Positions 51,873-63,983 of a DNA stretch of 64,000 nt are shown piece by piece. The translations under genes were made by a program, and so were the position numbers. The notes beneath the pieces were generated by a model. It was given only the letters and a program-made list of their open reading frames with translations. It did no database searches and had not been told where the DNA came from. This DNA is from Alectoria sarmentosa (Eukaryota; Ascomycota; Lecanoromycetes; Lecanorales; Parmeliaceae), in the NCBI GenBank assembly GCA_009733775.1, contig WOGZ01000002.1, forward strand, positions 186,001-250,000. The letters are read 5' to 3'. How positions within the stretch are numbered: the first letter of the stretch is position 1; each line of letters begins with the position of its first letter.

Positions 51873-54593
51873 ATGGATGGTGATCTGAGCCTTGCTCAAT
51901 CTCTTGGAGGTCTGCGGATCGCTAATCCTGACGACGCATCACCCTCTTCGTCCCCACAAGGACTAGGTCGTGATCCTTCGATATCACCGTTGTCTGCATC
52001 TCACCCTGCTATGGAACATGGAGAAGAGGGAAGCAGCCCACTCTCCGCTCCATCCCTACCGAACAATGGCTTCCGGTCAACATCCCCGTTAGGCTTCAAT
52101 CCAAAAGCTTTCTCTACAGATATGATATCGGCTGAACCACAACCCGGTCAATTCGAGCAGCCTCTCGCTTCTGCAGCTAAAGATCCATCGGATTACGCGC
52201 AGCGGCACGCCAATCGCCAATCCATACCTCTCACATACCAAGATCAACAGCAAGCCAAGTCCCCACAGTACCCGACTATGATGCCTTTGAGTCAACGAAA
52301 TCCAACTTCAGGCTCCCGCCCGGTATCTTCCATGTATACCCAACCACCTCCTGTACCGAATGGCAATCAGCTATCAAGAGATGGGTCATATCGGCAGCGC
52401 AACGAATTCTCGCGTTCGTCAATCCCTGGGATGCCGCAAAGGAGCAGCTCAAGAGCTGCGTCAACGGCGATGCAGGCTGGGGTGCCAACCAGGGAGGGAA
52501 GCCACAGAGATCGGTCTTACAGACAAAGTCAATTGTACAACGGCAGCGGAGGGTTGCCTCCAAGGAAAAGCTCAAGAGGCATGGGAGGTGGGCAGCTAGG
52601 CAATTCTGCGGTATCTGCACAATCACCAGTTGTTGGGTTACCATACGGGCTAGAAGGAGGGCCTGTTAAAAGCAGCGAGGAATGGCAAGAAAAAGGAGCA
52701 GCAGTGGGAGTACGTCAAGAAATAGATGCCAACGGTAGGCCTGTAATAAGACATGTGAAAAAAGGAGTCAAAGATTTCGCATTCGGGCGGACACTGGGGG
52801 AAGGCTCCTACAGTACCGTTATGGCGGCCACAGACAGGCAGACAGGCAAAGAGTATGCTATCAAGGTGCTCAATAAGCGGCACATTATCAAGGAAAAGAA
52901 GGTGAAATACGTGAACATTGAGAAGGATACCCTCAACCGTTTGACCGATCATCCTGGGGTCGTGCGGCTCTACTATACATTTCAAGATGAGGAATCGCTA
53001 TATTTTGTGCTGGATCTCGCGAGCAGTGGGGAGCTTTTGGGTGTCCTTAAGCAAATGACGACTTTTGATGAGGAATGCACAAGATTTTACTGCGCAGAGA
53101 TATTGGATACGATCGATTATATGCATGCGCGAGGGGTGATACACCGCGACTTAAAACCGGAGAATGTTTTGTTGGATGATCAAATGCATGTCAAGATTAC
53201 AGACTTTGGTACGGCTAAGATTCTGGATGTCCCTAAACGGCCGCCAAAGGATGCAAATGGGGATATAGGGGCAGGGAACCCTCTGGATGGATCCGAAGAT
53301 AACAAAGCAAACTCTTTTGTCGGAACCGCGGAGTACGTGAGTCCTGAATTGCTCACAGATAAGAAGGCTTGCAAGTCCAGTGATCTGTGGGCACTTGGCT
53401 GCATCATATATCAACTTCTAGCGGGCCGACCACCATTCAAAGCTGGTAACGAATATTTGACCTTTCAAAAGATTGTTGCCTTAGAGTACCAGTTCCCTAC
53501 AGGCTTTCCGGAGGTAGCTAAAGATCTTGTCGAACGCTTACTAGTCCTAAACCCTGCGAGTCGTCTTTCAATTGAACACATCAAGAATCATGAATTCTTC
53601 GATGGTGTGAATTGGGGTCGTGGCCTGTGGAGGCAAAAGGCACCAAGACTCAAATGTTTCGTCCCAGCGGCAGCAGAACCAAGAAAGCTCAACGGCCAAG
53701 GTAACAACATCGGGATTGTTAACAACTATTCGCCAAACAGTGCGCCCTCGCACAGCACCTCAACGACCAGATTTGACGGGGCTAGTAGTAGCGTGCCGAG
53801 ACCTAGCCCGAGGGTCATCACGGAGCTCCCGCCACCAAGCCAACTTGATATTGAATGGTCGCCTGTGTTGACGAAGAACAACGAGCGCATCCTGAAGCTT
53901 GGTAACCTCCTCGTCAATACGACACCGGCGCCGCACAGTCCCACGGGTAAAATTGGCGGTCAGAATGGCGAGACTGATTCGCCCAAGAAGTTCTCGAGAT
54001 TCTTTAGTAGCAATACACCGAAGAAACGGCAAAGACTGGTAATGATAACATCAAGTGCTCGGATCATTATAGTCGCTGCTGGTGGGGAAGACAAAAAATC
54101 AAAGATCGAGATACCGCTGCTTATTTCAGGTTGCTCTTGGAGAAAGCTACAGGATCCTAAAGGCTTGACGTATTGGTGTGTTGATACAGTGAGTACCTTC
54201 GACTGCCACTAGATCGATTGGTTTTGCTAATCACTGTGACAGCATGACAAGCATTTCAGCTTTGAGGATCCTAAAGCTGCGTCATCTGATGGGTCTGCGA
54301 CATCGGCGTCTGCACAAGAATGGCTTGACAGCATCGAGACTGCCCGAGAGATTGCATTCTCCCAAAGCTTCTCAAACTCCTACACCGGCGACGACGTCCT
54401 CAAAGATCTCCAATCAGGTTCACATACATCCTCGCGTGGACTCGACCTAGATTCTCCGGGACCATTGGAGAACGGAACTGGTCGTCACACCCTCCAGAAA
54501 AATCATTCTAGCAACGAGGACTCCTTCCACGGCATCGGACGGAAACGCTTCAGCAAGAGGCAGTCAAAGAGCGGACTTGCTGCCGTGTTCTAG
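51873..54593 (+). CDS. PDK1/Pkh-type AGC protein kinase with C-terminal PH domain
   Basis: Exons 51873-54188 and 54243-54593 encode 888 residues. The intron (54189-54242) has a GTGAGT donor and a GACAG acceptor. A disordered Ser/Pro/Gln-rich N-terminus (1-300) precedes the kinase: GEGSYSTV at about 309-316, Lys331 in YAIKVLNK, HRDLKPEN with Asp426, DFGTAK at 444-449 and activation loop NSFVGTAEYVSPELL. DFGTAK and the SFVGTAEYV loop are typical of PDK1, which phosphorylates other AGC kinases. At about 725-830 a PH-like domain (RLVMITSSARIIIVAAGG, ISGCSWRKL, FSFEDPKAA, AQEWLDSIETAREI) follows. Role: eisosome, cell-wall and nutrient signalling upstream of Ypk/Sch9-type kinases (family knowledge). 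Confidence 0.95.
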
Positions 54594-55216
54594 TTTCTGT
54601 TGCTATACGACAGCCGAATCATCTCATCTACTAGAAAAGCAATCGACTCTCTCTCATTTGCCATCCCTAGGCCTGCCAAGTGATCTTTCCTGCTGTCATG
54701 GGGCATTTAATGACACGATTACGCAGCGCGTGCTTCTTGCATCGTGGAGTTGGGGATGAATGGGTGGGGATATTAGCGCATTGGTGCCCAGGGCATTCGC
54801 TGGCGTTTTCTATCATATCGTAGACCATGTCGTCCATTGATCTGAATTCAATTGCGGGAGAAAAAAGATGCAAGGCTTCCAAGCACAAATCATCTCGGGA
54901 CACTGCGCGCTCTCTGTACTGGCATAGCATAGGGGCCTCATCCCTACCAAATCGATGAATGGTCCACTCCATCGCATATTGAATTTGACTCAGCAAGTGT
55001 GAGGAATCTCTTTTGAACATAATAGAATTAAGCGGCTCCCGCGCTATTCCGACGTCGACTTGGTCCCTGCATTTGTCTACGTCATGGCTTGACTTCCATT
55101 GTCAATTCACTTGTTCCCAAAGCCAAGACGTCAGTATTATTCATAAACACAACTCATGGTCTTCAGCCGATCCTTCAGCCGATGCCGTACATCCCGTCTA
55201 TTTCCTCAATTCAATC
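54594..55216. other. intergenic region holding an orphan minus-strand frame
   Basis: A 117-codon ATG frame on the minus strand (54667-55020) begins MFKRDSSHLLSQIQYAMEW and contains CLEALHLFSPAIEFRSMDDM. It has some protein-like character but no recognised family, and its 3' third is poor. It may be a chance frame or a gene remnant, and I do not call it. Confidence 0.4.
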
Positions 55217-56405
55217 ATGCCACCCACCGTTACGCCTCCCCCACGGTTGAACATTCCTAACTCCGAATCTATTGTCAATGTCCATATAATCAACACTACC
55301 TCGCGGATTACAAAAATCCCATTCTCCATATTCACGACACCGTCTTACAAAGGCCTTGATTACTTGGATTGCCCCTCTTTCTCCTTTCTCATTGAACATG
55401 CATCCTCTGGGCGCAAGCTTCTCTTTGATCTTGGGGTACGAAAAGACTGGGAGAACATGCCAATGGTGATTGTTCAGCGCATCAAAGATGGGGCCTGGAA
55501 GGTGACAGTTGAGAAGGGAGTTGCAGAGATATTACAGGAAGGCGGGGTGGCCCCGAAGGAGATTGAAGCCATTATTTGGAGGTATAAAGCTCGCGCGGCG
55601 CAGCCCCCCCCCCAGAGCATCTGACAGCTGATTTTTCGATAGTCATCACCACTGGGATCACACTGGCGACCCTTCAACCTTCCCCACCTCCACAGACCTC
55701 ATTGTCGGCCCTGGCTTCAAGGACTCTTTCGTGCCGGGCTATCCTGAAAACCCAGAAGCATCGATTTCAAAAAGCGCATACGAGGGCCGGCATCTCCGCG
55801 AGATATCCTTTGCGGAGTCAAAGCTGGTCCTGGGCCGATGCAATGCTGTTGATTTCTTCGGCGACGGCAGTTTGTACCTTCTAGACACTCCAGGACATGC
55901 GGTTGGGCATCTGTGCGGATTAGCACGCACGACTGCTTCGCCAGAAGCCACCTTTATTTTCCTTGGCGGCGATTGCGCGCACCATGGGGGCGAATTCCGT
56001 CCGACACAGTACCTACCTCTTCCGGAATCTCTTTCACCATCCCCTATCCCGAGAACACATCCAGGCCTCTGCCCAGGAGCTCTTTTCGCAGATATTCATC
56101 GCCTGCATCCATCGTCATCTTCCTCTACTGAGCCATTCCTCTTGGCCAGCGAGGATGGAGCGCATGATGTCAAAGCTGCAAGAGACAGCGTCACCAAAAT
56201 GGGGGACTTTGATGCGCATGGGAACATACTGACTATGATTGCACATGATGATACGATGATTAATGTTGTGGGCACGTTCCCGAAAACTTCGGCGAACAAT
56301 TGGAAGAGTAAAGGGTGGAGGGAGAAAGGGATGTGGAAGTTCTTGGGAGATCTTAGGGAAGCGGTGGAGGGAAAGGAGGGCGGGACGGAAGGACGAACCA
56401 GCTGA
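55217..56405 (+). CDS. metallo-beta-lactamase superfamily hydrolase, lactonase type
   Basis: Exons 55217-55581 and 55643-56405 encode 375 residues. The intron (55582-55642) is GTATAA...GATAG and falls right before the metal site. HHHWDH at 123-128 is the HxHxDH dizinc motif. The further ligands are the His of TPGHAVGH, the Asp of FLGGDCAHHGG and the His of MIAHDDT. FLIEHASSGRKLLFDLG is the strand before the active site. Fungal relatives are annotated as N-acyl-homoserine-lactonase-like, but lactone substrates were not proven for most. A long acid/proline loop (LPESLSPSPIPRTHPGLCPGA) separates the ligands. No signal peptide, so probably cytosolic. Quorum quenching is only a possibility. Confidence 0.9.
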
Positions 56406-56921
56406 CTACAGAAGAAGGCTTGATACATGACACCGGTGAGAGCAGGCCTAGTGGTCAAACCGCATTAGTGGCATGCTGGACTCATGAGTCATAAGGATCC
56501 ACACCTTGATAGGGCTGAAAAGTTAGTTGGGTCCAATAGAGTAAGGCAGCCTTGTATCCGGTAAGACGGATCTAAGGCAAAAACTTATCGCCGGCAGATG
56601 TGGGTCCCCGTCGGTCGATAAAACCAAAACTTTATTGTGCATGAGACGGAGATGATGACGTTGAAAAGGAATTGTGCAATAATTGATTTCAAATCTAGGG
56701 TATAATAAGATACCTTATGTCTCAATCTTTCAGAGTACGATTCTTTTGGGGAGAAACGCACAGGAGGAGGCCATAGAATAAGTAGCCATCACTCCGCTGT
56801 TTTTCCCCACTGTTTACTTACCTAAGTACTGACCCCCCCTCATTCTTAGTCCCTCTTCTGCCCATAAAGTGTCCTTCATTCTGCCTCTATGTTTCAATCA
56901 ATTTAACACTAAACTCTCAAA
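56406..56921. other. upstream region of the ABC transporter gene
   Basis: No gene recognised. AT-rich with no clear TATA box. Confidence 0.5.
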
Positions 56922-59900
56922 ATGTTTGGACAACAGCCAGGCGAGCTCTTCCGCCTGCGAGCCCAGTCGAGTGGTGAGTCCTCCCATTATGAATGGATGT
57001 AGAAGAAGCTACGCCGAATGAACGCTAACCTCGCCTACCGCACAAAGAACCAGACGCAAACCTCCATAACATTGCCTCTCCCAACCATAATCAAGAGCAA
57101 AGGAGGAATGCCAATGATGAGGAAACAATGGAAGAAGTCGAGCCCCAAACCGGTGCCACTTCCACAGCTGTTCCTAGTACCGGGGCCTCTTCGACCGCCG
57201 ACGGGACGTGGGGCGAAAGAGATGTTGGTGGGCCCGTCAGTCACCGGGTAGCAATGGAGGACTACGAGGCCATGCGGCGCGAGCTCTCTCATTTGAGCCA
57301 GACGAGATCCAAATCTAGTATCAGGAGCGATGGCGGAGGGCTCATGGGGACCCTCACAAACCGAAGCAGACGAGCAGAGCATCCTTCTCAGCAACGCACA
57401 CAGTCTTCTGGAAGAATGAGTGTGTATGCCGATGACAAAGACCTTGAAGCTGGCGATGCACAAGGTATGGCAGAGAAAGAGGAAGAATTCGAGCTGGGAC
57501 AGTTCCTGAAAGAGGGACACTTTGAGAAGCATACCGACACGGGTACTTCAGCGAAGAAAGTGGGTGTGGTATTCAAGAACTTGACTGTCAAAGGTGCTGG
57601 GAATACGACCTCCCATACGAAGACCTTGCCGGATGCGATACTTGGGACTTTTGGACCGGATCTGTACCGGCTGATATGTCGCTTCATACCGGCCTTGAGC
57701 TCCAGCAATCATGAGGAACTGAGGACCCTTATCAATGATTATACAGGTATGGTCCGAGACGGAGAGATGATGCTTGTGCTTGGTCGTCCTGGGTCTGGTT
57801 GCACTACGTTCCTGAAAGCTATCGCAAACAAGCGGAGTGACTTCGCTTCGGTAATTGGAGACATCTCCTATGGCGGCATTCCGGCCAAAGAACAGAATGC
57901 ACATTATAGAGGCGAAGTTAATTACAACCCCGAAGATGACCAACATTTCCCTTCTTTGAACGTCTGGCAGACGTTAAAATTCTCACTGCTAAACAAGACG
58001 AAGAAGCGTAAAAGAGGCGAAATGGACATTATTATTCACGCGCTGATGAAAATGTTCGGTATTAGCCATACCGCTAAGACACTGGTTGGAAACGAGATGG
58101 TGCCTGGTGTTTCGGGAGGCGAAAGGAAACGAGTCTCTATTGCGGAAACACTAGCCACGAAATCAACAGTGGTATGCTGGGACAATTCGACTCGAGGGTT
58201 GGATGCGTCTACCGCACTGGATTATGCCAATTCTTTACGCATCATGACGGACGTCAGCAACCGGACGACTCTTGTTACACTCTACCAAGCTGGAGAGCAG
58301 ATCTACGAATTAATGGACAAGGTTTTGGTCATCGATCAAGGGCGCATGGTCTTCCAAGGCCCAGCAAACGAAGCTAAGCAGTACTTCCTCGATCTTGGAC
58401 TCTATTGCCCAGACAGAGAAACGACTGCAGACTTTCTGACCTCCGTGACTGATCCCGCTCAAAGGGTATTTCGCGAAGGGTACGAAGCACAGGCGCCTAA
58501 GACTGCGGAAGATTTTGAGAGGGCCTTCAAGAACAGTGCTAATTACAAGAAAGTCCTGGCAGACGTTGAGGATTATGAACAGCACCTCAATCGTACAGAC
58601 CATTTGGATGCACGAGAATTCAAGCAAAGCGTCCAGGAGCAGCAGTCCAGGCATGTGTCGCCCAAGTCGAGTTTCACAGTCAGCCTCTGGCGACAAGTAC
58701 TTGCTTGCACACAACGAGAGTTTTGGCTTGTCTGGGGCGACAAACCAACCATTTATACCAAGTTCTTCATTATTGTCGCCAACGGACTCATCGTGGGTTC
58801 TCTCTTTTATGGCCAACCTTTGAACACGGAAGGTGCTTTTACCCGTGGTGGTACAGGCTTCTTCTCTATTCTCTTTCTCGGCTGGCTCCAAATTTCCGAA
58901 CTGATGAAGGCCGTCTCTGGGAGAGTGGTCATCGACAGACATCGAGAGTACGCTTTCTACAGACCTAGTGCCGTGGTTCTCGCTCGCGTTTTGGCCGACA
59001 TCCCTCTCATCCTCACCCAGGTCATCCCATTCACAGTCATAATGTACTTTTTGACGGGCCTGGACGTTACTGCGTCGAAATTCTTCATCTACTTCCTGTT
59101 CGTCTACACCATGACCATCTGCATTACGGCACTCTACCGAATGTTTGCGGCTTTGTCACCAACCATCGACGATGCAGTCAGGTTCTCTGGTACCGCTCTC
59201 AACCTTCTGATCATATACACTGGCTACGCAATACCGAAACCGACGTTGCTCCATTCCAAAATCTGGTTCGGCTGGCTGTATTATATCAACCCGATCTCCT
59301 ATGCTTTTGAAGGTGTCCTCTCGAACGAGTTTGCCGATCGGACCATGTCCTGCGGTGCAGAACAGCTGGTGCCTCAAGGCCCCGGAGTTCTTCCCCAATA
59401 TCAAGGGTGTGCCATTAGCGGAGCCACATTGGGCAGCACAAGCGTCTCAGGCTCCGCATATATTGGCACTACCTACGAATACACACGCTCGCACCTGTGG
59501 CGAAACTTTGGTGTTCTCATCGCTTTCACCGTGCTGTATATTCTAGTCACCGTTATGGGATCAGAGATATTTTCGTTTGTGGGAAGTGGCGGGGGGGCTT
59601 TGGTCTTCAAGAAAGGCTCCAAGACGCTAACGCTAGGGATTCCGAAAACTGCGGACGCTGAGAAAGGTGGCGATGCTGGAGATAGCAGTACCTCAAGCGA
59701 TCGACTTCAGACAAGTAGCCGGGAAGCCGACCAAATCCCAAAGAGCTCGGAAAATGAGAGCGTTTTTACGTGGACTGATGTTGAGTTTAGCGTGCCCTAT
59801 GAAGGCGACCAGCGTAAATTGCTCAATCGAGTGAACGGCTACGTTAAGCCTGGAGTCATGGTCGCGCTGATGGGCGCTTCCGGTGCTGGGAAAACTACTC

Positions 59901-61756
59901 TCTTGAACAGTCTCAGTCAACGCCGGAGGATTGGCGTTATGAGCGGGGAAATGCTTGTTGACGGTCGAAAACTTGGCACTGAATTTCAGCGTATAACTGG
60001 CTTTGTCGAACAACAGGACCTTCACGACAGAACTGCTACTATTCGAGAAGCCATCGAGTTCTCCGCCATCTTGCGTCAGGAGCGGCACGTATCGCGAGAG
60101 GAGAAGGTTGCATACGTCGACGAGATCATTGATTTGCTCGAGTTGAGAGAGTTGTCTGATGCTCTGATCCTCTCATTGGGTGTCGAGCAGCGAAAACGTG
60201 TTACTATTGCGGTCGAGTTGGCGGCGAAACCGTCACTTCTCTTCCTAGACGAGCCCACATCAGGTCTCGACAGCCAATCTGCTTATTCAATCGTGCGGTT
60301 CCTCAAAAAGCTTGCGGTAGCTGGACACGGGATTATATGTACCATCCATCAACCGTCCTCGGTACTCATCCAGCAATTCGACATGATACTTGCTCTCAAT
60401 CCTGGAGGCAATGCCTTTTACTTCGGTCCGGTCGGCGATAATGGTGCTGCTGTTAACAAGTACTTTGCAGATCGTGGAGTCTATTGCCCACCACAGAAGA
60501 ACATTGCGGAGTTTATCCTTGAGACTGCAGCAAAAGGCGGCAAAAGGAAGGACGGAAAACGCCTAAATTGGAATGAGGAATGGAAGAATTCGCAAGAATA
60601 CAAAGGCGTCCGCGCCGAGATCGACCGCGTCAATAAAGAGCGAGAGAAGCTCCCGCTCAAAGCCGCGGACACACAGCACGAATACGCCTCTCCGGTCTGG
60701 CTCCAAATCACCATGCTCACCCGCAGAATGTTCACCCAATACTGGCGCGATCCTTCCTATCTATATGGCAAACTCTTCGTTGCAGTAATCATCGGTATCT
60801 TCAACGGCTTCACCTTCTGGCAACTTGGTAACACAGTCCAAGATATGCAGAACCGCATGTTCACAGCCTTCCTGATCGTCCTCATCCCGCCTACCGTCGT
60901 CAATGCCGTTGTGCCGAAGTTCTACATGAACATGGCGCTGTGGGAAGCTCGAGAAAACCCAAGCAGGATCTATAATTGGGTAGCTTTCTGCACAGCCTCT
61001 GTTGTGACTGAGGTCCCCATCTCCATCGTCTCGGCTGTCATATACTGGGTCATCTGGTACTACGCTACCGGCCTTCCAACCGATAGCAGCACGGCCGGCT
61101 ACGTCTTCTGGATGACGATGCTCTTCTTCCTCTTCCAAGCGAGCTGGGGCCAATGGATCTGCGCTTTCGCCCCGTCCTTCACTGTCATCTCCAACGTCCT
61201 GCCTTTCTTCTTCGTCATGTTCGGTCTCTTCAACGGCGTCGTTCGCCCCTACACTCAACTTCCAGTCTTCTGGAGATATTGGATGTACTGGGTCAATCCT
61301 TCCACATATTGGATTGGCGGTGTCATCGCCGCTACCCTTAAAGACATTCCAATCCAATGTGGCCCTGACGAAGCAGCTATCTTCGATCCACCACCGGGCA
61401 TGACTTGCGGACAGTATGCTCAACCCTATGTCAACAGCGTTGGACAAGGCTATATTACGAACCCTAGCGCAACGAGCGACTGTGGATACTGCCAGTATGC
61501 CAGTGGCGTCGAGTATATGCACAGCTTGAATGTGAACCCGAGCGACAAGTGGAAATATCTGCCCATCTTCCTGGCATTCGTCATTAGCAATTGGGCGCTC
61601 GTGTACTTCTTCGTCTATACGGTCAGAGTGAGGGGTTGGGGCTTCGGATTCGGCTATCTGTTTGGGGGATTGGGGAAAATTGTTGGTGGTCTGAAGGCGG
61701 GGATTGGAAAGATGTTTGGTGGGAAGAAGGCGAAGGAGGCTCAAGGGGACAAGTGA
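56922..61756 (+). CDS. PDR-type ABC transporter (ABCG, full-size, reverse topology)
   Basis: Exons 56922-56973 and 57048-61756 encode 1586 residues. The intron (56974-57047) is GTGAGT...CAAAG. Order: N-terminal cytosolic region, nucleotide-binding domain 1, six helices, domain 2, six helices. NBD1 has GRPGSGCTT (263-271), VSGGERKRVSIAE and WDNSTRGLD, the fungal-PDR variant with Cys for the Walker Lys. NBD2 has GASGAGKTT (960-968) with the catalytic Lys, a degenerate LSLGVEQRKRV signature and LFLDEPTSGLD. The asymmetric ATP sites are normal for Pdr5/CDR-type pumps. Extracellular loops carry AEQLVPQGPG and ISGATLGSTS-like segments, plus CGYCQYASGVEYM before the last helices. Role: plasma-membrane efflux of xenobiotics, azoles or toxins. 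Confidence 0.96.
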
Positions 61757-62217
61757 TGGTGGTAGAGAGGAGCATTTCACGATGGAACGACGACGCATTT
61801 GCATGGTGCTTTAGCTATCAGACAGATCATGGCGTACGAGGCTACTTATCCAATGATAGAAATAGATAATATAGATTTGCATGGCTAATAGCTTTCAACC
61901 AAACCACCAAAAATATACATCTACGCGTTCATCAAACCAAGAAAGTCTCCAACGTTGCTACTGTGAAGATCCCCGCCACTGTACAAAAGCCCGCTCTCTT
62001 TCATCAATGTCAAAAATGCCTTCAGCCTCCACCATTGACCGTTCACATTATAGATTACTCACATGGTGGAAAAAAAGAAAATGATAGCGCACATGAGCAT
62101 AATGTCCCAACGGGACGAACCATAAAATTCAAAACCTCAATCCTCGGCGTACTTGATCGATAATGACGGTATCGCTGGGAGCATTGTCCGAAAGGACGAA
62201 GGCTGTTGATTCGGGAA
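61757..62217. other. convergent 3' intergenic region
   Basis: Between the ABC transporter and the retropepsin-like gene. No gene recognised. Confidence 0.5.
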
Positions 62218-63983
62218 TCACACGTGCGGTCCGACTCGCGTTCGTCGTGGTGAGGTAGACAGGACAGGGGCGTCGTTCGGCGATGTTGGGATGCTGGGAA
62301 TTATAGGTGAGACAGGAGTGTTGTTGGGCGCTGTTGGAATGCTGTTGGGCGAAGTCCCTCCAGGCTCCGTGCTCGGTGCGGTAGGATGGACGGAAGGGTT
62401 GTAGGAAGCGGTTGTTGGGCTGGAGGTCGGAGATGCAGTGCTCCCCGCACGAGGGGGACGTCTTCTGAAGGCTTCGATTATGACATTGTAGCTTGCCCTT
62501 CGCCGGGCTTCGGCTTCTTTCTCCGCGGGGCTGGCGTTGGCGCCTTCGAAGCCGTATCGGTGGTTCCATTGGTCGCGGCGGTGTCTCTCTTCGGCTTCAC
62601 ATCCTTCGAGAGTCTCGCTCTCGAGGAAATCATTTCTGTGGGTATGTTCTGACTGTGTTAGCAGCTCATACGCTTTTGGTACGGGTGAGGGAGTTTACTG
62701 TTGAACTTTGACAAAACTTTGTGTTTGAAGTCAGTGGCCTTCTTTCCCCACTTTTTCTCATAGCCAAATGGTGCAAGATCGAATGGCTTATCGTCCTCAT
62801 TTTCGTATGGCATCTCCTGTATTGACGTTGCGTAGGTTTGGAACACATCGTGTTCCCAGAGAACATCCTCTCCAAGAATCACGTCAGCGCTACAGTTCTT
62901 GAGGACTTCGAATGTGACAGGTATGTTTAAGCCGGAGGTGAAGGTCCAGGTCGTTTTCACTTGGCCAACCGTTTCCTGGAAAGTACCATCTGCGAATTGC
63001 AAGAAGCCCCGATTTTCGGGTCCCGCGTTGATCTTGAAACCGAGCGCTTCGGCATAACTAAATGGAAAGCGTTGGCGAGGCTGAGCAGAAAAGACGAGCA
63101 TAGTCCGTTGGAGAAGGAAAAGGGGACACGTACTCAAGGCCCATAACATTCCGCTCAGCTCCTGTGTCAGGAATAGCATAGACTGGATAGTCTCCGACTT
63201 TGCCACCCAGGGTCTGGCGGCCACCATCCAAGAAATTGAGGTGGAATACGTTGAACACAGAAAACGTGCAACTGGCCAAGCGGTGGCGGTGCTTGGAGAA
63301 CGTTTCCGTGGCTGTCAAGAATTGACTGCCAAGTATGAGGTCGTATGCACATTGTGGAAGAACCTGACAGGTAATGTCATATAGCTCGGTTGGCTTCTTT
63401 GCGAAAGCCCAGCACAAATTTACCGTCCCTGTCATCGAGAGTCTCCCAGTCAGCAAGTATTGAGTGAGACAGCAACGATCACGACGGCTTGCCTAATCTC
63501 ACCTATCGATTGAGCTCTCTTAGAGTTTCCTAACCTGAACACAGCCGCCTTGCCTTGGAGGACAAGACCCATTTCTTGAGCGAAAGCTGCAGAAATAACG
63601 TTCTGCGCAGCCCCCGTATCAGCTAGGGCAGATGTCCGAGAACCATTGATAAAGCCCGGTAAACCACGCTTGATCTTTACCACTTTGTCCCCAAAGCGGG
63701 TAAGCGACCGCCATTGATCATTTCTCAGATTTACCATTTTTGTTTGGGCCTTCTCCTGAGCGATAGCGGTCTGTCTTTCATCAGTATCGATGCACTTTGA
63801 TTCTACCATGACCAGCCCAGCGTAGATCCCCTTGACTTCTACTACAAGCTGTTCATGAGATATAGTTCTTCTGTCTGGTTGTAGGAGCATTCCACTCAGA
63901 GGTGGAGATGGTTGAGGTTTCGGCAACATGGCAATCTGACATGCAGGTCCAGATGCAAAGGAAAAGCAAAGGCCTGGCGTCAT
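62218..63983 (-). CDS. protein with two retropepsin-like aspartic protease lobes; 5' start uncertain
   Basis: Exons 63503-63983, 63134-63428, 62699-63057 and 62218-62648 encode 521 residues with all phases consistent. The introns are GTGAGA...GACAG, GTACGT...TTTAG and GTAAAC...TCAG. Lobe 1 has ADTGAAQNVI (Asp122) and DLILGSQFL (190-198). Lobe 2 has PDTGAERNVM (Asp248) followed after the intron by GFLQFADGT and DVILGEDVLWEHD. Each thus has a D-T-G-A plus I-L-G pair as in retropepsins. A charged tail (ERHRRDQWNHRYGFEGANASP, AEKEAEARRRASYN) and a Pro/Ser/Asn-rich end follow. From memory, a fungal retropepsin-like family has this tail. Reading is cut 17 bases from the right edge, so upstream exons may exist. 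The first about 95 residues look unlike a protease. Confidence 0.8.

Noticed and set aside
54667..55020. 117-codon minus-strand frame between PDK1 and the lactonase-type gene
   Set aside because: No recognised family and a poor C-terminal third; left as an orphan frame rather than a gene call.
60761..61804. Long 347-codon minus-strand frame antisense to the ABC transporter
   Set aside because: It is a shadow of the GC-rich coding strand; the plus-strand protein is unmistakable and this frame has no family or splice support.
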